Source of the DNA: DASYAE01 sp036501535
GTDB taxonomy: Bacteria > Actinomycetota > Actinomycetes > Streptomycetales > Catenulisporaceae
Direction of reading: 5' to 3'
DNA: 64,000 nt
Assembly (NCBI GenBank): GCA_036501535.1
Contig: DASYAE010000157.1
Location: forward strand, 109,946-173,945
The translations under genes and the position numbers were made by a program. The notes under the pieces are model-generated. The model was not told where the DNA came from and did not search any database. It worked only from the letters and a program-made list of their open reading frames with translations. This document shows positions 57,990 through 64,000 of this stretch, one piece after another; position 1 is the stretch's first letter, and each line of letters opens with the position of its first letter.

Positions 57990-59126
57990 TCACCCGGGGA
58001 CCGACTGTGCCCACCGGGCGATCAGGGTGACCAGGCCTGTGAGCCGCGCGACCAGCTCCTGCACCGAGGCGTCCTTGCTGTAGGACGACTTGCCGACGTC
58101 CCCGCTGACGGCCCTCTGCAGCACAGCGGGCGCGAACCAGCAGTATTTGGCGGCGCCGCAGACCGCGATCGAGCGCCGTACCGCGTCCGGATCCCCGCTC
58201 CAGCCGCCGTCCCGCAGACCGCTGATATATCCGTCGGTCGCCGACTGCGCCACCTCCGGCAACAGCGCCGCGTCCATCAGGCCGTCGGTGCAGCTGTCGA
58301 TGATGAGGTTGGCGACGTCCTCGCCGACGGCGCCGTCGCCGCAGAACGCCCAGTCCAGCAGCACCGACCCACCGCCTTCGTCGTCGAGCAGCAGGTTGGC
58401 CGGCCAGACGTCGAGGTGGCACAGGGTCCGCTCGGCGGCCTGCGCGGCGGCGAGCGCCCGGTCCCACTCGGCCCAAAGCCGCAGCAGCTGGTACCGGACC
58501 TCGGCCGGCCACACCGCGACGCCCGGGTGGTCCCAGTCGGCCCGACGCACCTGACTCACGGTGCTGATCGGGCCGTAGGTGAGGTACTGCGACAGCCAGT
58601 TCCGCGACAGCCACTCGGTCTGCGGAACACGGCCGGTCCAGCGCGCCTGCGCCGCGCCGAGCTCGTACGCGAACCGCGCCAGCCGCGGCACCGGCCACCG
58701 GAACCCGGAGGGCCCGCCCACGTCCGCCAGCCACAGCTCGACGCCGCCGTCGGCCCGCGGGTCCGCCGCGATCAGCTCGGGCGCCGTGATCCCCGCGTCG
58801 GCGTAGACGGTGGCCGCCAGGCCGGTCTCGTACGCGAGCACCTCACGCCGCCAGTAGTTGAAGTGCGTCGGCTCGTCGCTGGTCTGCCACTGCCACGAGG
58901 ACCGGCCGTCCGGCGCCGCGGCCGGCGGCCGGGCGATCTTGAGCACGGCCGAGCCGCGCGAGCCGCGCACCCGCCAGATCCCGCCGACCGCCGCGTTCAC
59001 CAGGTTGTGCACCAGCGGCTCGACGGCCGCGACCGCGCCGGCGGCGTCCGGCACCGCGCGGCAATGCACGACCTCGTGATCCGTCGCGACGAGTTCCACG
59101 CCGCCCCCGACCGGTGTGCTGGTCAT
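57990..59126 (-). CDS. Aminoglycoside phosphotransferase (APH)-family kinase
   Basis: 378 aa from the ATG at 59126. The APH fold is complete: AVLKIARPP with the ATP-binding Lys, RREVLAYETGLAA, catalytic loop TLCHLDVWPANLLLDD (H-x-D-x4-N) near residue 255, and metal site LLDWAFCGDGAVGED. Such proteins phosphorylate small molecules (aminoglycosides, macrolides, choline, amino sugars); most actinobacterial members have unknown substrates. It converges on the kinase gene with an 18-base gap. A second, internally deleted APH gene at 59569 lies close by, but the two do not look like recent duplicates. Confidence 0.85.
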   Translation of the reverse strand: MTSTPVGGGVELVATDHEVVHCRAVPDAAGAVAAVEPLVHNLVNAAVGGIWRVRGSRGSAVLKIARPPAAAPDGRSSWQWQTSDEPTHFNYWRREVLAYETGLAATVYADAGITAPELIAADPRADGGVELWLADVGGPSGFRWPVPRLARFAYELGAAQARWTGRVPQTEWLSRNWLSQYLTYGPISTVSQVRRADWDHPGVAVWPAEVRYQLLRLWAEWDRALAAAQAAERTLCHLDVWPANLLLDDEGGGSVLLDWAFCGDGAVGEDVANLIIDSCTDGLMDAALLPEVAQSATDGYISGLRDGGWSGDPDAVRRSIAVCGAAKYCWFAPAVLQRAVSGDVGKSSYSKDASVQELVARLTGLVTLIARWAQSVPG

Positions 59127-59262
59127 CGTCTCCACACGTTCTGGTTCACGACTTTTATCAGGGCTTATCATATGACACACAAGCCACGCCGAGATCATCT
59201 CCCGAGCCGCCCCGCGCCCGCCACCGGAAAGACGGATCGATGGCCAATGACCACGTGTTGCT

Positions 59263-59526
59263 CTGGGAGTCGAGGCCGTCGTCAACTCCGCGGACACCGG
59301 CTACGAGAAGTCGAACCCGCGGGCCTTCCGCGCCGCGCTGGCCGCACTGGCCGAGCCCCGGCGGGTCTGGATGATCGGCGACAACCCAGTGGCGGACGTC
59401 GGCGGGGCCACGGCCGCCGGCCTCGGTGCGATCCTGGTGCGCGCGGCCGATCCGGGGAACGTGACGCACCATGCCGCTGGCCTCGACGCGTTGATCGATA
59501 TCGTCGGGAGCGCCGCCGACAGGTAG
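59263..59526 (+). pseudogene. 3' remnant of a HAD-superfamily hydrolase
   Basis: An 87-codon frame without a start codon, opening right after TGA at 59248-59250. It encodes the C-terminal half of a HAD phosphatase: VEAVVNSADTGYEKSNPRAF with motif III Lys, VWMIGDNPVADVGGATAAGL with motif IV G-D-N-x-x-x-D, then ILVRAADPGN. The nucleophile motif D-x-D, needed for catalysis, is absent, and upstream sequence in the other frames does not supply it. The gene is clearly 5'-truncated. It is followed 42 bases later by another damaged gene. Confidence 0.82.
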
Positions 59527-59568
59527 GGCACCGCCAGGAACACAAGACGACAACGGGGACTGATCACG

Positions 59569-60156
59569 ATGGCTTCCACGCCAACCTGGGTCGACGACGG
59601 CTCCGAGACCGAGATTCCGCTGCTCGGCGGCGACGTGACTGAGGGCATCGTGCGCGTCGGGCAGACGGTGCGGCGCCCGCCGGGCGAGAGTGCGCCGCTC
59701 GTGCGCGCGCTGCTCACGCACCTGGAGGCGGTCGGCTTCGAGGGCGCGCCGCGGTTCCTGGGCATCGACGCCGCCGGGCGCGACGTGCTCACCTTCATCG
59801 ACTTCGATCTCGCGCGCCCGGCCACGCGCGTGGACGAGATCTCCAACATGATGGTGTGCTGGGCGCCGCTCGGGGATCCGGCCGACCGCGATCCGCTCAT
59901 GCGCGACGTCGATCCGCTGCGCCGCTGCCGGCTGCTCGCGGACGGGTACGGGATGTCGGATGCCGACCGGGTGAAGCTCGTCGAGGTCGCGACGATGCGC
60001 ACTCGCCGGGCCTGGCACCTGATGAAGCTGCGCGCCGAGCGGGACGGCGGCGGCTGGCTGCGGATGTGGGAGGAGGGCGTCGGCGATCTGATCCAGCGGC
60101 GGCTGGCGTGGCTCGACCGCAACGGCGCGGCGCTGGAGGCGGCGCTGACCGCCTGA
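59569..60156 (+). pseudogene. APH-family gene with in-frame deletion of the catalytic loop
   Basis: 195 aa, ATG at 59569. The N-terminal lobe (EGIVRVGQTVRRPPGESAPL, VRALLTHLEAVGFEGAPRFL, GIDAAGRDVLTF) is that of APH proteins of about 260-300 aa. After GRDVLTFI the sequence jumps straight to DFDLARPATRVDEISNM and WAPLGDPADRDP, which normally follows the catalytic loop. About 90-100 residues, including H-x-D-x4-N, are missing. The metal-site D-F-D remains but catalysis cannot. The frame is still open with a GGGGAC ribosome site, so a stable inert product is conceivable. I mark it as a pseudogene by internal deletion. Confidence 0.75.
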
Positions 60157-60315
60157 CCGGCTGACCGCCTCGCCGTGACCGGGCGGATCGGCCCGCCTGC
60201 ACAAAGTCTCAAGGTGTCTGCGTCTGCGCAGCTCACAGGCATCGACGCTCCCCCTTTTGACGACGGTCCGTCCGATCGGCTGACCTTGTCGGTGCCGAAA
60301 CGTAGACTCCGTGAG

Positions 60316-61350
60316 GTGGACACGGAACCGACAACCACCGCGGTCTTCGCCGGCCTCGGCCGCGACGAGTACGAGCGCATCCAGCGCGAGCTGACCGGCT
60401 ACTGCTACCGCATGCTCGGTTCGCTCTTCGACGCGGACGACGCGGTCCAGGAGACGATGATCCGCGCGTGGAAGGGAATCGAGCGCTTCGAGGGGCGCTC
60501 GGCCGTGCGCACGTGGCTGCATCGGATCGCCACCAACGTGTGTATAGACATGCTGCGCGGTCGGAGCCGCCGGGCCGTGCCGATGGATCTCGGCCCGGCG
60601 ATATCCGCGCGCACCGGCGACGCGGGACAGCAGCTGCCCGAGCACGAATGGGTGCTGCCGGCGCCGGATGCGCGGATCCTGGCGGCCACCGCGGATCCGG
60701 CGCAGGTGGCCGCGGACCGGGAGACCGTGCGCCTGGCGTTCATCGCCGCGCTGCAGCGGCTTCCGGCGCGCCAGCGTGCCGTGCTGATCCTGCGCGAGGT
60801 GCTGAGTTTCTCCGCCGCCGAGACGGCCGAGCTGCTGGAGACCACGGTCGCGTCGGCGAACAGCGCGCTGCAGCGGGCCCGAGCGGCGATGGCGGCGATA
60901 CCCGGCCAGGATGCGCGTTACCGCGAGGGTGACAGCGACGGCGACCCGGTCCTGCTCGGGATACGCACCGCCGGACCGGACGACCCGGACCAGAAGGAGC
61001 TGCTGGAGGAGTACGTCGCCGCGTTCGAGAGCTACGACATGAAGCGGCTCACCGCGCTGCTGCGCGAGGACGCGATGCAGTCGATGCCGCCGTGGCCGAT
61101 CTGGATCCACGGCGCCGACGAGATCGTGGCCTGGATGCTGGGCGCAGGCGCCGACTGCCGGGGCTCGCGGCTGGTCCCGTTCCAGGCCAACGGATCCCCC
61201 GCGTTCGCCCAGTACCGCTCCGACGGCAGGGGCGGGCACAAGCCGTGGTCGCTGCAGGTCCTGGAGATCGACGGCGGGCGGATCAGCGAGATCCACTCGT
61301 ACGTCTTCCCCGAGCTGTTCGAGGCCTACGGCTTCCCGGCGGCGCTCTGA
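60316..61350 (+). CDS. ECF sigma factor with C-terminal SnoaL-like domain (SigG/ECF56-like)
   Basis: 344 aa from a GTG at 60316. Sigma-2: YERIQRELTGYCYRMLGSLF then DADDAVQETMIRAWKGIERF and WLHRIATNVCIDMLRGRSRR. Sigma-4: LPARQRAVLILREVLSFSAA then ETAELLETTVASANSALQRA. From about residue 225 a SnoaL_2/NTF2-like domain follows (LLEEYVAAFESYDMKRLTAL, IWIHGADEIVAWML), which in this class takes the place of a separate anti-sigma factor and modulates activity. It transcribes stress genes; the DUF899 gene 132 bases downstream on the same strand is a plausible target or partner. Confidence 0.9.
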   Translation: MDTEPTTTAVFAGLGRDEYERIQRELTGYCYRMLGSLFDADDAVQETMIRAWKGIERFEGRSAVRTWLHRIATNVCIDMLRGRSRRAVPMDLGPAISARTGDAGQQLPEHEWVLPAPDARILAATADPAQVAADRETVRLAFIAALQRLPARQRAVLILREVLSFSAAETAELLETTVASANSALQRARAAMAAIPGQDARYREGDSDGDPVLLGIRTAGPDDPDQKELLEEYVAAFESYDMKRLTALLREDAMQSMPPWPIWIHGADEIVAWMLGAGADCRGSRLVPFQANGSPAFAQYRSDGRGGHKPWSLQVLEIDGGRISEIHSYVFPELFEAYGFPAAL

Positions 61351-61482
61351 GCCGGCCGCGCGGGAGGCCCGGGAAAACCGAATACCGAAGAAGGCCGCCG
61401 CGGGAGCGATGAGTTCCCGGCCGCCGGACGGTCAAAGCCGGTGAGGGCATTCGACGAATGCGGAACCGATGGAGGTAACCCG

Positions 61483-62223
61483 ATGGCTCTTCCCGAGGTC
61501 GTCACCCGCGAGCAGTGGCTCGAGGCCAGGCGCGCGCTGCTGGACCAGGAGAAGAAGGCGACCCGCGCGCGCGACGCGCTCAACGCCGACCGGCGCCGGC
61601 TGCCGATGGTGAAGGTCGAGAAGGACTACGCCTTCGAGGGGCCGGACGGCACGGTGCGGCTGGTCGACCTGTTCGCCGGCAAGCCGCAGCTGATCGTGCA
61701 GCACGTGATGTTCGGACCGGACTGGGACGAGGTCTGCCCGGGCTGTTCCGGCAGCATCGCGGAGCAGAGCGAGGGGCTGCTCTCCCACCTCGGCTCGCGC
61801 GGCACCAACTTCGTGCTCGTCTCCCGGGCGCCGTACCCGAAGATCGCGGCGAAGAAGGCCGAGCGCGGCTGGATCACGCCCTGGTTCTCGTCGAACGGCA
61901 GCGACTTCAACTACGACTACCACGTCTCGCTCGACGCGACCGTGACCCCGATCGAGTACAACTACCGCGACGAGGGCGAGCTTCGCGACTCCAGCGCCGC
62001 GTGGATCCTCGGCGAGCCGTCCGAGCAGCCGGGCCTCAGCTGCTTCCTGCGCGACGGCGACACCATCTACCACACGTACTCGACCTTCGCCCGGGGCTCC
62101 GAATACCTCGGCGGGTCCTACACGATGCTGGACCTGACCGCGCTCGGCCGGCAGGAGGAGTGGGAGGAGCCCAAGGGCCGGGTGGAGAAGCCGGGCCCGT
62201 CGCTGCCGTTCTTCCCCAGCTGA
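61483..62223 (+). CDS. DUF899 thioredoxin-fold protein
   Basis: 246 aa; ATG at 61483 with a perfect GGAGGT ribosome site. Family marks are VVTREQWLEARRALLDQEKK, RRRLPMVKVEKDYAFEGPDG, LIVQHVMFGPDWDEVCPGCS and NYDYHVSLDA. DUF899 (AhpC/thioredoxin-like superfamily) proteins have a peroxiredoxin-like fold; the C-P-G-C pair near residue 85 is where a redox centre would sit, but the reaction is undefined. Genes of this family are often near sigma-70 family regulators like the one just upstream. The last residues are Pro/Glu-rich. A double hairpin terminates transcription beyond the stop. Confidence 0.92.
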   Translation: MALPEVVTREQWLEARRALLDQEKKATRARDALNADRRRLPMVKVEKDYAFEGPDGTVRLVDLFAGKPQLIVQHVMFGPDWDEVCPGCSGSIAEQSEGLLSHLGSRGTNFVLVSRAPYPKIAAKKAERGWITPWFSSNGSDFNYDYHVSLDATVTPIEYNYRDEGELRDSSAAWILGEPSEQPGLSCFLRDGDTIYHTYSTFARGSEYLGGSYTMLDLTALGRQEEWEEPKGRVEKPGPSLPFFPS

Positions 62224-62255
62224 GCCGGCGGCCGGGCCCCATCGGGGGGTTCCGG

Positions 62256-62289
62256 GGCGGCGGTCCGTGGGAGAAGGCGGACCGCCGCC
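62256..62289 (+). terminator. Hairpin after the DUF899 gene
   Basis: Perfect 12-bp arms GGCGGCGGTCCG (62256-62267) and CGGACCGCCGCC (62278-62289) with a 10-base loop, 33 bases past the stop. Confidence 0.75.
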
Positions 62290-62322
62290 GGCCGGGGCAG
62301 GGGCCCGGCGCACGGGAGTGAC

Positions 62323-62366
62323 GAGCCCGGCCGGATCCGCGGCGTACCGCGGATCCGGCCGGGCTC
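62323..62366. terminator. Perfect 20-bp bidirectional terminator hairpin
   Basis: Arms GAGCCCGGCCGGATCCGCGG and its exact complement, 62323-62342 and 62347-62366, around CGTA. On the plus strand a pyrimidine-rich CTGCTG run follows. It separates two convergent genes. Confidence 0.88.
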
Positions 62367-62445
62367 TGCTGCTCTCTGCTGCATTCTGCTGCTCGCTGCC
62401 GCCCTCTGCGACAGTCGGTCCGCGCCGGCGCGATCGTTTCAGACC

Positions 62446-63351
62446 TCAGACGTAGTCGGTGACGTTCGCGACCGTGAAGCCCTGCGCCTGGATGTGGGTG
62501 TAGAGGGCCTGCATCATCTCCACCATCGTCTCGCCCTGCAGCTGGGCCGGGCCGCGGAAGTGGCACAGGATGATGTCGCCCGGCTGCAGCAGGTCGGACG
62601 AGGTCTGATACTCCATGTCGTGGATCTGCATGGTCTCCTTCCAGAGCATCATGCCCTTCAGGCCCGCTGCGGCGCACGCTTCCTGGGTGGTCGTGTTGTA
62701 GCTGCCGCCGGGCGGCCGGAAGATGTACGGCGTGGTCCCGTACTCCGCCTCCAGCTTGGTCTGCTGCCCGGCGATCTCGTCGAGCTGCTGCTGGTAGGAC
62801 AGCGACGGCATGTACAGCGGGTGGCTGAGCGTGTGGTTCTGGATGGAGACGTAGCCGGTGTTCTTGAGCTGTGCGAAGTACGCGTAGTCGTCGCTGATGA
62901 GCGTGTCGGCCAGCGAGGCGGTGATCGGGATCTGGAAGTCCTCGACCATCTGGATGAACCCCGGGTCCTTCTCGATGCCGTCGTCTATGGTGACGAAGCA
63001 GATCTTCTCGGTCGTGGGAATGCTCGAGAAGATCGTCGGATTCTGCGGGTCGAGCTGGACCGGCTTGACCGCGGGCGGCTTCGGCGCGGGCGCGAACGGC
63101 GCCAGGCCGTAGCGCGCCATCAGCATGTCTGCGTCCGCGGTGTTGGCCGTGCTGCTGGCGGTCGCTTTGGCGGCGGCATCGGCGGTGCCGCTCGGCACAG
63201 CCGTGCCGCTGCGCGACGCGGCCGCGTTGGCTGGAGAGCCGTTCGCGCTCGCGCCGCTGCACGCCGCAGCGAAGGAACCCAGCGTGGCCAGCCCGAAGGC
63301 GCCGCCCATGAAGCGGCGCCTTGACCACTGAGTCGGGTGAATGTCCGTCAT
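62446..63351 (-). CDS. Tat-exported polysaccharide deacetylase lipoprotein (NodB/CE4)
   Basis: 301 aa from the ATG at 63351. A twin-arginine signal, SRRRFMGGAFGLATLGSFAA, runs into the lipobox AAAC, so the folded protein should be exported by the Tat system and lipid-anchored. A Ser/Ala/Thr linker of about 45 residues precedes the CE4 domain. CFVTIDDGIEKDPGF gives the D-D motif, NHTLSHPLY the zinc H-T-L-S-H, FRPPGGSYN the R-P-P motif, and DIILCHF the late His. It removes acetyl groups from an N-acetylated polysaccharide of the envelope or outside. A 50-bp tandem repeat fills its upstream region. Confidence 0.92.
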   Translation of the reverse strand: MTDIHPTQWSRRRFMGGAFGLATLGSFAAACSGASANGSPANAAASRSGTAVPSGTADAAAKATASSTANTADADMLMARYGLAPFAPAPKPPAVKPVQLDPQNPTIFSSIPTTEKICFVTIDDGIEKDPGFIQMVEDFQIPITASLADTLISDDYAYFAQLKNTGYVSIQNHTLSHPLYMPSLSYQQQLDEIAGQQTKLEAEYGTTPYIFRPPGGSYNTTTQEACAAAGLKGMMLWKETMQIHDMEYQTSSDLLQPGDIILCHFRGPAQLQGETMVEMMQALYTHIQAQGFTVANVTDYV

Positions 63352-63710
63352 GCCGCAGTAGACGCCGTGGCCACCGATCCGGTTGACAGACGTGTTCACT
63401 CGACTGCAGCAGTGCGAGGGAACCCGACCGGGTTGACAGACGTGTTCACTCGACCGCAGTAGCGCGAGGAGACCCGACCGGACCGCCGGCTCCCGGGCTC
63501 TCGCGCGAAACCACCCTCGGGCGCGGCCGACCCAATACCATCTTCGAGGGGGAATAAGCGCCGAACCGCGACCCGGCTCGGCAGTCGCCGCCCGACGTCT
63601 GCCACCCACCGCCGGGTCCCGAGGCGTGTCCGGTGTGTTCTCCCAGCCCACGAGTCTCGGTTTCACAAGGGGGAAGTATCACGAGCTTTATTCACGGCCA
63701 GCGTCCACTA
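63352..63710. other. 359-bp divergent intergenic region
   Basis: No gene supported. The left third is occupied by the tandem repeat listed next; the right part leads to AAGGGGGAAG near 63667-63676, a possible ribosome site for the lipoprotein gene if that gene starts earlier than annotated. Confidence 0.5.
63382..63481. repeat. Tandem 50-bp repeat upstream of the deacetylase gene
   Basis: Two units starting GTTGACAGACGTGTTCACTC at 63382 and 63432, differing at about five positions. A degenerate partial third unit (CCGCAGTAG ... CCGG, about 63353-63381) continues to the deacetylase start codon. Confidence 0.8.
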
Positions 63711-64000
63711 GTGCGCGCGGCGCTGTGCGCGACCGCGATCACCGTCACGCTCGGCATGGCGGGCTGCGCCTCGAAGGACGCGCCGACCGCCGCAGGCGCA
63801 GGTTCCGCCGGCGCCACCGCATCAGGCACGTCCGGCAACTCGGCGGCGCCCGGCGCCCCCGCGTCGCGCTCCTCGGGTTCCGGACCGAACGGGACCGCGG
63901 GCACCGCGTTGACCATCAGCAATGGCACCGACAAGGTGCTGATGAACGGCGGCTCGGTGAACTTCGGCGTCGACGTGAACGACCTGTCCTGGTCGGCCGA
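63711..64000 (+). CDS. Lipoprotein, 5' part only (runs off the window)
   Basis: About 96 codons are visible. From a GTG at 63711 the product has a clean lipoprotein signal, RAALCATAITVTLGMAGC, and a Gly/Ser/Ala/Pro-rich linker of about 50 residues. Then GTALTISNGTDKVLMNGGSV leads to VDVNDLSWSA at the edge. The last stretch resembles the start of a TolB/PD40-type beta-propeller blade, but too little is seen to decide; an L,D-transpeptidase-like Ig domain is another option. The open frame continues upstream to AAGGGGGAAG near 63670, where no ATG, GTG or TTG is available. It diverges from the deacetylase gene. Confidence 0.6.
   Translation, partial: MRAALCATAITVTLGMAGCASKDAPTAAGAGSAGATASGTSGNSAAPGAPASRSSGSGPNGTAGTALTISNGTDKVLMNGGSVNFGVDVNDLSWSA

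Noticed and set aside
63382..63481. Possible CRISPR-like array
   Set aside because: Only two contiguous 50-bp units without spacers and no cas genes in the window.

Overview
The window is about 70% G+C, uses GTG and TTG starts freely, and carries actinobacterial hallmark families (mycothiol-dependent isomerase-like protein, DivIVA-domain protein, DUF3117, IS701 transposase). It is a piece of an actinomycete chromosome, probably a Streptomyces/Catenulispora-type soil bacterium. The genus cannot be fixed from the sequence alone. No rRNA, tRNA, CRISPR array or replication origin was seen.

Region 1 (1-25 kb) is conserved core. From memory, its gene content resembles the Rv1177-Rv1232c stretch of M. 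tuberculosis: MgtE_N/CBS protein, DUF1003 protein, Mrp ATPase, TatB, an ECF sigma factor with its zinc-finger anti-sigma factor, DUF3117, a DivIVA-domain protein, a FolP2-like dihydropteroate synthase homologue, LOG protein, DapE/DapD, DapC and 7Fe ferredoxin. Lysine/peptidoglycan (dapC, dapD, dapE), biotin (bioA) and isoleucine (ilvA) genes lie here, together with three secreted or membrane proteins of unknown role.

Region 2 (25-33.6 kb) holds a MarR regulator translationally coupled to a 14-TM drug exporter, with two near-identical operator-like repeats over its promoter. It also has a large phosphatase-like membrane protein, a maleylpyruvate isomerase-like enzyme, a ROK sugar kinase and a glycerophosphodiester phosphodiesterase lipoprotein.

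Region 3 (33.6-41.7 kb) looks like an exopolysaccharide locus. A cellulose-synthase-like GT2 is coupled to a GH26 glycanase lipoprotein, a GT-C membrane glycosyltransferase with a roughly 500-residue disordered tail, and a methyltransferase, with a nucleotide-sugar epimerase divergent to them. Next come a membrane pseudokinase behind a cluster of inverted repeats, a cystathionine gamma-synthase and MsrA.

Region 4 (46.6-51.5 kb) is accessory. It has an AbiEii-type toxin pair, an N-terminally short Fic protein and a repeat protein, bracketed by a 27-bp direct repeat, followed by an intact IS701 element with CTAG target duplication.

Region 5 (51.5-64 kb) carries a coupled D,D-carboxypeptidase / histidine kinase / response regulator operon, DUF72, a Ser/Thr kinase whose GTG start lies inside a 7-codon leader ORF, and an aminoglycoside-phosphotransferase-like gene. 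Two decayed genes follow: a HAD 3' remnant and an APH with its catalytic loop deleted. After them come an ECF sigma factor with a C-terminal SnoaL-like domain, a DUF899 protein, a Tat-dependent polysaccharide deacetylase and the start of another lipoprotein.
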